Source of the DNA: JAASSS01 sp021767745
GTDB lineage: Bacteria > Pseudomonadota > Gammaproteobacteria > UBA5335
Direction: 5' to 3'
NCBI GenBank assembly: GCA_034189165.1
Contig: JAXHVN010000044.1
Coordinates: 1 to 64,000, forward strand
Length of the DNA: 64,000 nucleotides
Positions 55,662 through 64,000 of the stretch are shown here, one piece after another. The translations under genes were made by a program, and so were the position numbers. Below the pieces are notes generated by a model. The model worked only from the letters and a program-made list of their open reading frames with translations, ran no database searches and was not told where the DNA came from. How positions within the stretch are numbered: the first letter of the stretch is position 1; every line of letters begins with the position of its first letter.

Positions 55662-56678
55662 CTAGTCGAACTGCTTCAGAAACCTGAGATCATTCTCAAA
55701 AAACGACCTCAAGTCATTGACGTTATAGCGCAACATCGCCAGTCGCTCGACGCCCATGCCGAAGGCGAAGGCCAGCCAGCGCTCGCTGTCGATGCCGACG
55801 TTATCCAGCACCACCGGATGCACCATGCCGCAGCCGAGCACTTCCAGCCAGCCGGTCCGCTTGCAGACCCGGCAGCCCTCGCCGCCGCACAGCACGCACT
55901 GGATATCCACCTCGGCGGAGGGCTCGGTGAATGGAAAGTAGGACGGTCGAAAGCGGATCTCCGCATCGCGTTCGAAGAAGGCGCGCAGGAACTCCCGCAA
56001 CAGGCTGTAAAGACTGGTGAAGCTCACGTCCTCCGCCACCACCAGCCCCTCGACCTGGTGGAACATCGGCGTATGCGTGAGATCGGAATCGCAGCGGTAG
56101 ACGCGCCCCGGGGCGATGATCCGCAATGGCGGCGGGCGATGCTCCATCGTGCGCACCTGTACCGGCGAGGTATGCGTGCGCAGCAGCGTCTGCGGATCGA
56201 CGTAGAAGGTGTCGTGCATCGCCCGCGCGGGGTGATCCGCCGGGATGTTCAGCGCCTCGAAGTTATAGTAGGCCGATTCGATCTCGGGCCCTTCCGCCAC
56301 TTCGAAGCCGACGCTGTGAAACAGCGTTTCGATCCGCTCCAGCGTGCGCGTGATCGGATGCAGCCCGCCGCTCGCCTGCCCGCGCCCCGGAAGGGTCACG
56401 TCGATGCGTTCGGCCTCCAGCGCCTGCTCCAGCGCCGCTGTCTCCCGCACGGTCCGTGCCGCCTCCAGCGCCTCGGCCACGCGGGCCTTGGCGGCATTCA
56501 CGGCCGCGCCGGCCTGCCGCCGCTGCGCCGGTGGCAGCGTGCCGATACGCTTGAGCTGCTCGCTCAACTGTCCCTTCTTGCCGAGATAGCGCACCCGCAC
56601 GGCATCGAGGGCGGCCAGATCCGCGGCGGCCTCGATCTCCGCCAGCGCCTGCCGGGCGATCTCCTCGGGCTTATCCAT
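55662..56678 (-). CDS. pheS: Phenylalanyl-tRNA synthetase alpha chain PheS
   Basis: 338 residues. N-terminal coiled coil (LGKKGQLSEQLKRIGTLPP), then the class II catalytic core with HPARAMHDTFYV, motif 2 (GRVYRCDSDLTHTPMFHQVE) and motif 3 (GMGVERLAMLRYN). ATG 56678 has GGAG at 8 nt; the frame could extend six codons to 56696, inside the terminator's T-run. Confidence 0.97.
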   Translation of the reverse strand: MDKPEEIARQALAEIEAAADLAALDAVRVRYLGKKGQLSEQLKRIGTLPPAQRRQAGAAVNAAKARVAEALEAARTVRETAALEQALEAERIDVTLPGRGQASGGLHPITRTLERIETLFHSVGFEVAEGPEIESAYYNFEALNIPADHPARAMHDTFYVDPQTLLRTHTSPVQVRTMEHRPPPLRIIAPGRVYRCDSDLTHTPMFHQVEGLVVAEDVSFTSLYSLLREFLRAFFERDAEIRFRPSYFPFTEPSAEVDIQCVLCGGEGCRVCKRTGWLEVLGCGMVHPVVLDNVGIDSERWLAFAFGMGVERLAMLRYNVNDLRSFFENDLRFLKQFD

Positions 56679-56694
56679 CGTTGCAGCTCCGGAC

Positions 56695-56726
56695 AAAAAA
56701 AGGGGAAAGCCCAGCGGGCCTTCCCC
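56695..56726 (-). terminator. Terminator or attenuator between rplT and pheS
   Basis: On the minus strand GGGGAAGGCCC-GCT-GGGCTTTCCCC, with one G-T pair, is followed by seven T residues, 17 nt before pheS. E. coli has a Phe-dependent attenuator at this place, but I find no Phe-rich leader peptide in the 105-bp gap. Confidence 0.88.
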
Positions 56727-56783
56727 GGATCTCTGATGTGCCGCCTATCGCGCCGGGTGCCCGGCTGCGGCCACCCTCGCGTG

Positions 56784-57149
56784 CTAGCCCTGCTGGCCGA
56801 GACCCTGCTTGGCCGTGGCGGCCAGCTGCGCGAACGCGGCCGGATCGTGCACGGCGAGATCGGCCAGCACCTTGCGATCGATATCGACGCCGGCCTTGTT
56901 CAGGCCGTCGATCAGGCGGCTGTAGCTCAACTCGCACTCACGCGCGGCGGCGTTGATGCGGGCGATCCACAGCGCCCGGAACTGACGCTTGCGCTGGCGC
57001 CGATCACGGTAGGCGTACTGCCCCGCCTTGATGACCGCCTGCTTCGCTACCCGGTAACTGCGGCTACGCGCGCCGTAGTAGCCCTTGGCCTGCTTGAGAA
57101 CCTTCTTGTGCCGCGCATGCGCGGTCACCCCTCGTTTGACTCTGGGCAT
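56784..57149 (-). CDS. rplT: 50S ribosomal protein L20
   Basis: 121 residues. MPRVKRGVTAHARHKKVLKQ and KRQFRALWIARINAAARE are L20 signatures. It binds 23S rRNA early in assembly and in relatives represses its own operon. Confidence 0.98.
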   Translation of the reverse strand: MPRVKRGVTAHARHKKVLKQAKGYYGARSRSYRVAKQAVIKAGQYAYRDRRQRKRQFRALWIARINAAARECELSYSRLIDGLNKAGVDIDRKVLADLAVHDPAAFAQLAATAKQGLGQQG

Positions 57150-57164
57150 GTTGCCTCTCCGCCG

Positions 57165-57362
57165 TCAGCTGTTCGGCAACAGGCGTCGTACGCTGCGGTG
57201 GTCCGCCGCGTCGATCATCGTGGTCGCCCGAAGGCGCCGTTTCCGCTGCTGCGCTTTCTTCGTCAGGATATGATTATGATTGGCGTGCGCGCGCTTGAAG
57301 CCGCCGCCACCGGTGCGCGAGAAGCGCTTCGCCGCACCCCGGTTTGTTTTCATCTTCGGCAC
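57165..57362 (-). CDS. rpmI: 50S ribosomal protein L35
   Basis: 65 residues, basic. MPKMKTNRGAAKRF and HILTKKAQQRKRRLR are L35 signatures. Located between infC and rplT as in nearly all bacteria. Confidence 0.98.
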   Translation of the reverse strand: MPKMKTNRGAAKRFSRTGGGGFKRAHANHNHILTKKAQQRKRRLRATTMIDAADHRSVRRLLPNS

Positions 57363-57399
57363 TGAATACTCCGTCCGGCCGCCTCCGGCCTTGGGTGGT

Positions 57400-57918
57400 C
57401 TAGCTCTTGTGAGGTGCCAGCATCATCACCATCTGGCGCCCTTCCATCCGCGGGAAGGACTCGACGCTGGCATACTCCGACAAGTCGTCCCGAACCCGCT
57501 CCAGCAGGTCCCGGCCGAGCTCCTGATGCTGCATCTCCCGACCCCGGAAGCGCAGCGTCACCTTCGCGCGATCCCCCTCCTGCAAGAAGCGGATCAGGTT
57601 GCGCAACTTGATCTGATAGTCGCCCTCATCGGTACCGGGGCGGAACTTGATCTCCTTGATCTGGACCTGCTTCTGCTTGCGCTTGGCGGCCTGCTGCGAC
57701 TTGTTCTTCTCGAACACGTACTTGCCGAAGTCCATGACCCGGCATACGGGTGGCGCCGCATTGGGCGAGACTTCCACCAGGTCCAGCCCGACATCCTGCG
57801 CGTATTCCAGCGCGCGGACGGTGGCGATGATTCCCTTCTGTTCCCCGCTCTCGTCGATCAGGCGCACCTGCGGCGCGTCGATTTCCTGGTTGCGACGAGT
57901 CTTCTTGGTCTTTGCGAT
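57400..57918 (-). CDS. infC: Translation initiation factor IF-3, ATC start
   Basis: 172 residues when started at ATC 57918 (IAKTKKTRRNQEIDAPQVRL), close to the 180 of E. coli IF-3. GGAGG lies 8 nt upstream. In E. coli infC starts with AUU, which IF-3 itself discriminates against, giving autoregulation; an ATC here fits that. The first canonical start, GTG 57867, would lose the conserved N-terminal basic segment. Signatures include VRLIDESGEQ and DFGKYVFEKNK. Confidence 0.93.
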   Translation of the reverse strand: MAKTKKTRRNQEIDAPQVRLIDESGEQKGIIATVRALEYAQDVGLDLVEVSPNAAPPVCRVMDFGKYVFEKNKSQQAAKRKQKQVQIKEIKFRPGTDEGDYQIKLRNLIRFLQEGDRAKVTLRFRGREMQHQELGRDLLERVRDDLSEYASVESFPRMEGRQMVMMLAPHKS

Positions 57919-57949
57919 ACTTCGATCCTCCGATGCGACCCAACCAGAG

Positions 57950-59851
57950 TCAGACCGGCGCCTCGGACTGCAGCCGTTCCGCCACGTCAGACAATGGGCA
58001 CTGGCCGAGATTCTGGCCGTCCCACCGTCGAATGGCTACCGATCCTGACTCCACTTCCTGGTCCCCCAGCACGAGCACGTAGGGCACCTTGCGAAGCGTA
58101 TGCTCGCGAATCTTAAAGCCGATCTTCTCGTTTCTCAAGTCGGCCTCGACCTGCAGCCCCTGGCGCTGCAGGGACTCGACGACCCGCCGTGCGTAATCCC
58201 GTTGGCGGTCCGTGATGGTTGCCACCACCGCCTGAACCGGCGCCAGCCAGAACGGCAGCTGGCCGGCATGATGCTCCAGCAGAATGCCGATGAAGCGCTC
58301 GAAGGAGCCGAGGATCGCCCGGTGCAGCATCGCCGGCGTCTGGCGCGATCCGTCCTCCGCCACGTACTGGGCGCCGAGGCGCGCCGGCATGGCGAAGTCG
58401 AGCTGAATCGTGCCGAGCTGCCACAGCCGGCCGAGGCTGTCGCGCAGCGAGAATTCGATCTTGGGGCCGTAGAACGCCCCTTCGCCGGGCTGCAGCTCGT
58501 AAGCCAGCCCCTGCTCCTCCAGCGCACGGGCGAGCGCCGTCTCCGCCCGGTCCCATACCGCATCGCTGCCAACCCGCTGAGCCGGCCGCGTCGAGAGCTT
58601 GATCAGCACCTCATCGAAGCCAAAGGTGCGATATACCTCGAAGGCGAGCGTGATGAAGGCAGCCACCTCGGGCTGGATCTGCTCGTCGGTGCAGAAGATG
58701 TGCGCATCGTCCTGCACAAAGCCGCGCACGCGCATCAGCCCATGCAAAGTGCCCGATGCCTCGTTCCGATGGCAGGCACCGAATTCGGCCAGCCGCATCG
58801 GCAGATCGCGATAGCTGCGCAGACCGTGATTGAACACTTGGACGTGGCACGGACAGTTCATGGGCTTGATCGCGTACTCGCGCGACTCCGACCCGGTGGT
58901 GAACATGTCGTCGGCGAACTTCTCCCAATGCCCGGAGCGCTCCCACAGGCTGCGATCCACTACCTGCGGCGTGTGGATCTCCTGATAGCCATGCTGCCGC
59001 CAGAGCTGGCGCATGTAGTCCTGGATGCGCGTGTAGATCCGCCAGCCGTGGTCGTGCCAGAAGATCATGCCGGGCGCCTCTTCCTGGATATGGAAGAGGT
59101 CCATCGCCTTGGCCAGCCGCCGGTGATCGCGCTTCTGTGCCTCTTCCAGCCGCTGCAGATACGCCTTCAGCGCCTTCCTGTCCGCCCAGGCGGTCCCGTA
59201 GATGCGCTGCAGCTGCTCGTTGCGGGCATCACCCCGCCAGTAGGCACCGGCCAGCTTGGTCAGCTTGAAGGCCTGCAGCCGGCCCGTGTCGGGCACGTGA
59301 GGGCCGCGGCACAGGTCGACGAAGTCGCCCTGCCGATACAGGGAAAGCGCCTCGCCGGCCGGGATGTCCTCGATGATCCGGGCCTTGTATTCCTCACCCT
59401 GCGCGCGGAAGAAATCGATGGCCTGCTCCCGCGGCATGACTTCGCGGCTGATGGGCTGGGCCGCTGCGGCGAGCTCACCCATCCGGGTCTCGATCGCCGC
59501 GAGGTCGTCCGGCGTGAAGGGCCGATCGTAGGCGATGTCGTAGTAGAAGCCATCCTCCACCGTCGGCCCGATCGTGATCTGCGCCTCCGGATAGAGCTGC
59601 TTGACCGCCTGGGCCAACAGGTGGGCCGCGGAGTGTCGGATGACCTCGAGCCCGTCCTCGTCCCGCGCGGTCACGATGGCGACCTCGGCGTCGCGCTCGA
59701 GGCGATGGCTGGTGTCGACCAGTTGGCCGTCGACCCGACCGGCAAGCGCGGCCTTGGCCAGGCCCGGACCGATGTCGGCAGCGATCTCGCCAATGGTGAC
59801 GGGATGGTCGAAGTGACGGCGGCTGCCGTCGGGAAGCGTGATGTCTGGCAC
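57950..59851 (-). CDS. thrS: Threonyl-tRNA synthetase ThrS
   Basis: 633 residues. TGS domain (1-~62), editing domain with HSAAHLLAQAVKQLYP, class II core with MNCPCHVQVFNHG (zinc Cys) and RLAEFGACHRNE, and C-terminal anticodon domain ending ERLQSEAPV. Start is GTG 59851 with GGAG at 7 nt. The gap to tRNA-Val (59852-59996) shows no T-box. Confidence 0.98.
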   Translation of the reverse strand: MPDITLPDGSRRHFDHPVTIGEIAADIGPGLAKAALAGRVDGQLVDTSHRLERDAEVAIVTARDEDGLEVIRHSAAHLLAQAVKQLYPEAQITIGPTVEDGFYYDIAYDRPFTPDDLAAIETRMGELAAAAQPISREVMPREQAIDFFRAQGEEYKARIIEDIPAGEALSLYRQGDFVDLCRGPHVPDTGRLQAFKLTKLAGAYWRGDARNEQLQRIYGTAWADRKALKAYLQRLEEAQKRDHRRLAKAMDLFHIQEEAPGMIFWHDHGWRIYTRIQDYMRQLWRQHGYQEIHTPQVVDRSLWERSGHWEKFADDMFTTGSESREYAIKPMNCPCHVQVFNHGLRSYRDLPMRLAEFGACHRNEASGTLHGLMRVRGFVQDDAHIFCTDEQIQPEVAAFITLAFEVYRTFGFDEVLIKLSTRPAQRVGSDAVWDRAETALARALEEQGLAYELQPGEGAFYGPKIEFSLRDSLGRLWQLGTIQLDFAMPARLGAQYVAEDGSRQTPAMLHRAILGSFERFIGILLEHHAGQLPFWLAPVQAVVATITDRQRDYARRVVESLQRQGLQVEADLRNEKIGFKIREHTLRKVPYVLVLGDQEVESGSVAIRRWDGQNLGQCPLSDVAERLQSEAPV

Positions 59852-59996
59852 CGGATGCTCCAGTGGTGACCCTTACGAGAGGCCACGTGCGGTGGATCGG
59901 AGGACGATCTTGCCTGTGTCGCCCCGGCGGCTAAACCGGGTGAGGGCCGCATCGGCTGCGGCCCGCGGCACCGACGAACGGGCCGTACGGCAGATT

Positions 59997-60073
59997 TGGT
60001 AGGCGCGATTGGACTCGAACCAACGACCCCCACCATGTCAAGGTGGTGCTCTAACCAGCTGAGCTACGCGCCT
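59997..60073 (-). tRNA. tRNA-Val (GAC)
   Basis: 77 nt with encoded CCA. Acceptor AGGCGCG pairs with CGCGCCT; anticodon loop TTGACAT gives GAC; stems are canonical. Confidence 0.96.
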
Positions 60074-60133
60074 GCCGAGGCCGCGAAGCATACGCCAAGC
60101 CCGCCGCCGGCTCAAGCCATGCGCACGGTGCGC

Positions 60134-62161
60134 TCAGGCCGGCGCCAGCGCCAGCGCTGCCTCGCGCATGCGGGCGATCTCGTCCCGCAGCTGGGCCGCC
60201 TGCTCGAACTCCAGGTCGCGGGCGTGGCGGTGCATGCGCTCTTCGCGGGCCGCGATCTCCCGGGCCAGCTCGCTTGGGCGAAGACGCGCCCAGCGGGCCT
60301 GCTCACCCGCCGCCCCCCGCGTGCCCGGACGCTTGCGCGATGGCCCGGCGTAGCCTGTCTGCAGGATGTCGGCCACGGCCTTGCGGATGCTCTGGGGGGT
60401 GACCCCGTGGGTCGCGTTGTGCGCCAGCTGCTTGTGTCGGCGTCGCTCGGTCTCGGCCATCGCTCGCTGCATCGAGCCGGTGACGGTATCGGCGTAAAGG
60501 ATGGCCTTGCCGCGCAGGTTGCGGGCGGCGCGGCCGATCGTCTGGATCAGCGAGCCCTCGGAGCGCAGGAAGCCCTCCTTGTCCGCATCGAGGATGGCGA
60601 CCAGCGAGACCTCCGGCATGTCCAGCCCCTCGCGCAGCAGGTTGATGCCCACCAGCACGTCGAACTCTCCCAGGCGCAGGCTGCGGATGATCTCGATTCG
60701 CTCGACGGCGTCGATGTCCGAGTGCAGGTAGCGCACGCGCACGTCGTGCTCCTGGAGGTAATCGGTCAGGTCTTCGGCCATGCGCTTGGTGAGGGTGGTC
60801 ACCAGCACCCGCTCCTGCGCCGCGACCCGCTCGCGGATCTGCGAGAGCAGGTCATCGATCTGCGTGCTGGCCGGTCGCACCTCGAGCTCGGGGTCGACCA
60901 GCCCGGTCGGCCGCACGACCTGCTCGACGACGGCATCGCTCAGGCGCTGCTCGTACGGCCCCGGGGTGGCGGAGACAAACACCGTCTGCGGTGCGAGCCG
61001 CTCGAATTCCTCGAACTTCAGCGGCCGATTGTCCAATGCCGAGGGCAGCCGGAAACCATATTCGACCAGCGTCTCCTTGCGCGAGCGGTCCCCCCGATAC
61101 ATGGCGCCGAGCTGCGGCACGGTCACGTGGCTCTCGTCGATGACCAGCAGGGCGTCCGCCGGCAGGTAGTCGAACAGCGTCGGCGGTGGCTCCCCGGCAG
61201 CCCGGCCGGAGAGGTAGCGCGAATAGTTCTCGATGCCGGAGCAGTAGCCGAGCTCCAGGATCATCTCGATGTCGAAACGCGTCCGCTGCTCCAGCCGCTG
61301 GGCCTCGACCAGCCGGTTCTCGGCGTGCAGTACGGCCAGCCGGTCCTTCAGCTCCAGCTTGATCTGGTCGATCGCGGCGAGCAGCGTCTCGCGCGGCGTC
61401 ACGTAGTGTGTCTTGGGGTAGACAGTAACTCGCGGCATGCGCCGCAGCACCTCACCCGTCAGCGGATCGAAATGACTGAGCGCCTCGATCTGATCGTCGA
61501 ACAGCTCCACGCGGATCGCGTCTCGCTCGGATTCCGCCGGGTAGATGTCGATCACCTCGCCGCGCACGCGATAGGTGCCGCGCTCGAGCTGCATTTCGTT
61601 GCGGGTGTACTGCAGCTCGGCGAGCCGGCGCAGGATGTGGCGCTGATCGACCTCATCGCCCCGCACCAGGTGCAGCACCATCGATAGATAGGCCTGCGGA
61701 TCGCCGAGGCCGTAGATGGCCGACACGCTGGCCACGATGATCGCATCACGTCGCTCCATCAGCGCCTTGGTGGCGGACAGGCGCATCTGCTCGATGTGAT
61801 CGTTGATCGAGGCGTCCTTCTCGATGTAGGTGTCCGACGAGGGGACGTAGGCTTCGGGCTGGTAGTAGTCGTAGTAGGAGACGAAGTACTCCACGGCGTT
61901 GTGCGGAAAGAACTCCCGCATCTCGCTGTAGAGCTGAGCCGCCAGCGTCTTGTTCGGCGCCAGCACCAGCGTCGGCCGCTGTACCTGCTGCACGACGTTG
62001 GCGATGGTGTAGGTCTTGCCCGAGCCGGTCACGCCCAGCAGCATCTGCCGCGCCAGCCCGTCGCCGAGCCCTGCCACGAGCTGTGCGATGGCCTGGGGCT
62101 GATCGCCGGCCGGCGGATAGACCGCCTCCAGGCGGAAGGCGCCGTCTTTGGAATTAGCCAT
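60134..62161 (-). CDS. uvrB: Excinuclease ABC subunit B UvrB
   Basis: 675 residues. Walker A GVTGSGKT (~residue 43), the beta-hairpin YYDYYQPEAYVPSSDTYIEK used for damage verification, helicase motifs to TIGRAARN, and a C-terminal UVR motif (DLEFEQAAQLRDEIARMR). It hands damaged DNA from UvrA to UvrC. ATG 62161 (MANSKDG) has AAGGA at 6 nt; the ATG two codons earlier is too close to it. Divergent from the aminotransferase. Confidence 0.98.
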   Translation of the reverse strand: MANSKDGAFRLEAVYPPAGDQPQAIAQLVAGLGDGLARQMLLGVTGSGKTYTIANVVQQVQRPTLVLAPNKTLAAQLYSEMREFFPHNAVEYFVSYYDYYQPEAYVPSSDTYIEKDASINDHIEQMRLSATKALMERRDAIIVASVSAIYGLGDPQAYLSMVLHLVRGDEVDQRHILRRLAELQYTRNEMQLERGTYRVRGEVIDIYPAESERDAIRVELFDDQIEALSHFDPLTGEVLRRMPRVTVYPKTHYVTPRETLLAAIDQIKLELKDRLAVLHAENRLVEAQRLEQRTRFDIEMILELGYCSGIENYSRYLSGRAAGEPPPTLFDYLPADALLVIDESHVTVPQLGAMYRGDRSRKETLVEYGFRLPSALDNRPLKFEEFERLAPQTVFVSATPGPYEQRLSDAVVEQVVRPTGLVDPELEVRPASTQIDDLLSQIRERVAAQERVLVTTLTKRMAEDLTDYLQEHDVRVRYLHSDIDAVERIEIIRSLRLGEFDVLVGINLLREGLDMPEVSLVAILDADKEGFLRSEGSLIQTIGRAARNLRGKAILYADTVTGSMQRAMAETERRRHKQLAHNATHGVTPQSIRKAVADILQTGYAGPSRKRPGTRGAAGEQARWARLRPSELAREIAAREERMHRHARDLEFEQAAQLRDEIARMREAALALAPA

Positions 62162-62210
62162 CGGCATTCCTTATCATAGTGCGGTTTACCGTCATACCGA
62201 GGAGTTGCCC

Positions 62211-63401
62211 TTGACCGACCTGCCGCTTTCCGATCGCGTCCAGCGTATCAAGCCCTCCCCCACGCTGGCCGTCACGGCGCGTGCCGCTGAACTGCGCGCC
62301 GCCGGTCAGGATGTGATCGGCCTGGGCGCGGGCGAGCCGGATTTCAATACCCCGGCGCACATCCGCCAGGCCGCCAAGCAGGCCATCGATGCCGGCCAGA
62401 CACGATACACGGCGGTGGACGGCACCCCGGCGCTGAAGGACGCCATCATCGGCAAGTTCGCCCGTGACAACGACCTGCACTACGAGCGCAGCGAGATCCT
62501 GGTCTCAAGTGGTGCCAAGCAGAGCATTTTCAACCTCTGCCAGGCGCTGCTCGATCCCGACGACGAGGTCCTGATCCCGGCGCCCTACTGGGTGTCCTAT
62601 CCCGACATGGTGCTGCTGGCAGGCGCCAGGCCGGTGGTGCTGGGCACCGCCATGGACCAGGACTTCAAGCTCTCGCCCGGGCAGCTGGCGGCGGCGATCA
62701 CGCCCAGGAGTCGCCTGCTGATCCTGAACAGCCCGTCGAACCCGAGCGGCAAGGCCTATACCCGGGCGGAGCTGGCCGCGCTGGGCGAGGTCCTGCAGGC
62801 GCACCCGCGGCTGATGGTGCTGACTGACGACATCTACGAACACATCCTGTGGACCGGCCAGCCCTTCGTGAACCTCGTCAATGCTGTGCCGACACTGAAG
62901 TCACGCACGATCGTGGTCAACGGCGTCTCCAAGGCCTACGCGATGACCGGCTGGCGCATCGGCTACGCCGCTGGGCCGGGGCGGCTGGTCGCTGCCATGA
63001 AGAAGATCCAGTCGCAGAGCACCTCGAATCCCTGCTCGATCTCCCAGGCGGCAGCCACGGCGGCACTGACCGGCGATCAGCGGTGCATCGAGGAGATGAA
63101 CGCCCAGTTCAGGGCCCGCCATGATCGGGTGGTCGAGCGGCTCAACGAACTGCCCGGCGTGCGGTGCCTGCCGAGCGATGGCACCTTTTACGCCTTCCCC
63201 TGCTTCAACGGCGTGCTGGAGCGACTACCGGCGGTTGCCGATGACGTCGCGCTGGGCGAGCACCTGCTGGAGCGCGCGCAGGTCGCCCTGGTGCCGGGCT
63301 CCGCCTTTGGTTCACCCGGCCACATGCGCCTGTCCTACGCCACCGGCATGGACCAGCTCGACGCGGCGCTGGACCGAATCGCACAGGCGCTGCCCGGCTG
63401 A
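62211..63401 (+). CDS. Class I PLP aminotransferase, aspartate aminotransferase Ib-like
   Basis: 396 residues from TTG 62211, with GAGGAG at 6 nt. The PLP lysine is in NGVSKAYAMTGWRIGY, NSPSNPSGKAY holds the pyridine-binding Asn region, and the C-terminal substrate Arg is in HMRLSYAT. The pattern is type Ib aspartate (or aspartate/prephenate) aminotransferase. The upstream ATG at 62148 lies inside uvrB and is rejected. Confidence 0.93.
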   Translation: MTDLPLSDRVQRIKPSPTLAVTARAAELRAAGQDVIGLGAGEPDFNTPAHIRQAAKQAIDAGQTRYTAVDGTPALKDAIIGKFARDNDLHYERSEILVSSGAKQSIFNLCQALLDPDDEVLIPAPYWVSYPDMVLLAGARPVVLGTAMDQDFKLSPGQLAAAITPRSRLLILNSPSNPSGKAYTRAELAALGEVLQAHPRLMVLTDDIYEHILWTGQPFVNLVNAVPTLKSRTIVVNGVSKAYAMTGWRIGYAAGPGRLVAAMKKIQSQSTSNPCSISQAAATAALTGDQRCIEEMNAQFRARHDRVVERLNELPGVRCLPSDGTFYAFPCFNGVLERLPAVADDVALGEHLLERAQVALVPGSAFGSPGHMRLSYATGMDQLDAALDRIAQALPG

Positions 63402-63456
63402 CACCTCGCGGCAATTGACGCCCAGGCGCTGGATCCGTACCATTCGGCGCCTGCAT

Positions 63457-63532
63457 TCCCCGGTAGCTCAGTCGGTAGAGCAGGTGACTGTTAATCACCG
63501 GGTCGGCGGTTCGAGCCCGTCCCGGGGAGCCA
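63457..63532 (+). tRNA. tRNA-Asn (GTT)
   Basis: 76 nt with encoded CCA. Acceptor TCCCCGG pairs with CCGGGGA; anticodon loop CTGTTAA gives GUU; canonical D- and T-loops. Confidence 0.97.
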
Positions 63533-63540
63533 GCAACGGA

Positions 63541-63565
63541 TGCCGGTTCGGTTTCTGAACCGGCA
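63541..63565 (+). terminator. Hairpin after tRNA-Asn
   Basis: TGCCGGTTC / GAACCGGCA, a perfect 9-bp stem with a 7-nt loop, 8 nt after the tRNA. No U-tract. From here to 63752 I see nothing assignable. Confidence 0.45.
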
Positions 63566-63752
63566 TCACCTTCGACCCACGGCCCCGCTCCCCGCTCAAC
63601 GCGGTCGCCCGGGGTCTCCCCCAACTCCATAGGCCTCTCGCTGCCCTGCTCGACGCGTCGTCCGCTCTTGCGGTAGCGCAGCAGCCAGAGAATGCGGAAC
63701 CGATGTCTGGGGCGGCTGTCTGCTGCTGGCCCTGCTATAGGTTCAATGCACG

Positions 63753-64000
63753 ATGGAAGCTGTCTGCTGGCTGGCGGGGCTCGCCCTGATTCTCATCATC
63801 ATGACCGACGCCATCTGGAGCATCCTGACGCTCGGTGGCGGCGGACCCATTGCCGATCGGCTGGTCAGCCGATTGTGGCAGCAAATCTTTCGCGATGGCG
63901 GCGCGCCGAGGGCGGCGATGACGTTCGTCGGCCCCGGCATCATGCTGGCCACGCTGACACTGTGGCTTGGCGGCCTGTGGCTCGGCTGGCTGCTGATCTT
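63753..64000 (+). CDS. Membrane protein, ion-channel-like (cut by window edge)
   Basis: 82 codons are open to the window end. There are two hydrophobic helices (about 4-20 and 60-82) joined by a soluble link: TDAIWSILTLGGGGPIADRL, then the helix ending LTLWLGGLWLGWLLI. The pattern resembles the start of bacterial two-pore-type potassium channel family proteins, whose selectivity filter would lie beyond the edge. No clear ribosome site precedes the ATG. Confidence 0.6.
   Translation, partial: MEAVCWLAGLALILIIMTDAIWSILTLGGGGPIADRLVSRLWQQIFRDGGAPRAAMTFVGPGIMLATLTLWLGGLWLGWLLI

Noticed and set aside
56678..56784. pheM-like leader peptide
   Set aside because: Frames in the gap contain no run of Phe codons; only the terminator is supported.
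58100..59869. 589-codon plus-strand frame opposite thrS
   Set aside because: Shadow of thrS; no family resemblance.
59852..59996. Possible T-box or leader control of thrS
   Set aside because: No T-box sequence or specifier hairpin seen.
59996..61687. 563-codon plus-strand frame covering tRNA-Val and uvrB
   Set aside because: Starts inside a tRNA gene and is antisense to uvrB.

Overview
The window is a compact, high-GC stretch of a gammaproteobacterial chromosome. Several arrangements point there: nudJ-mnmA-hflD; fabD-fabG-acpP-fabF-pabB-pabC-mltG-tmk-holB-pilZ; thrS-infC-rpmI-rplT-pheS-pheT-ihfA-merR-tRNA-Pro; the PA2779/PA2778 pair; and DUF6231. A Chromatiales/Ectothiorhodospiraceae-like relative is my best guess, from content only. 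I see no IS, prophage, integrase or CRISPR array. Genes are very tightly packed, with many 4-bp start/stop overlaps, and non-ATG starts (TTG, GTG, a likely ATC and two possible CTG) are frequent.

Layout. 1-6.1 kb, minus strand: a secreted repeat protein cut by the window edge, aconitase acnA, and nudJ-mnmA-hflD. 6.2-14.9 kb, plus strand: fatty-acid synthesis (fabD, fabG, acpP, fabF), then p-aminobenzoate synthesis (pabB, pabC), mltG, tmk, holB and a PilZ protein, almost all translationally coupled; plsX and fabH are not upstream of fabD. 14.9-20.3 kb is the most accessory-like part: an unknown polytopic membrane protein behind a pair of AT-rich palindromes, an OmpW-like porin, an AI-2E-family permease, a DUF4142 protein with a sigma-E-like promoter, and a PA2779-like protein with a C39-like lipoprotein peptidase. 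20.3-31.4 kb: a succinate-semialdehyde dehydrogenase/acetolactate-synthase-like pair, tRNA-Leu, DUF3293, ispG, fructosamine kinase, a Fur box with a 24-codon hydrophobic micro-ORF, convergent ppk1/ppx, tRNA-Ser, and a Bax-inhibitor-1 protein.

31.4-37.1 kb is a sulfate-assimilation island: cysG and cysH (Fe-S APS-reductase type) diverge from cysB, followed by a siroheme nitrite/sulfite reductase and DUF934. 37.1-41.8 kb is a six-gene minus-strand operon read mlaA, mocA-like, xdhC-like, ABC ATPase, ABC permease, SDR. 41.9-48.7 kb holds DUF6231, an SCP2-domain protein, metH and slt. 48.7-52.6 kb holds bfd with its own Fur box, nadA with a NadQ/NrtR-type regulator and a 21-bp palindrome between them, a gamma-glutamylcyclotransferase-like protein, an alpha/beta hydrolase and tRNA-Pro. 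52.6-60.1 kb is the translation cluster merR-ihfA-pheT-pheS-rplT-rpmI-infC-thrS plus tRNA-Val. 60.1-64 kb: uvrB divergent from an aminotransferase, tRNA-Asn, and the start of an ion-channel-like membrane protein.

Most of the window is housekeeping. The observations most worth following are the Fur-box micro-ORF, the PA2779/PA2778 pair with its apparent CTG start, the secreted repeat protein at the left edge, the tandem palindromes near 14.96 kb, the nadA operator, and an mlaA without a lipobox. No recognisable complete new system is claimed.
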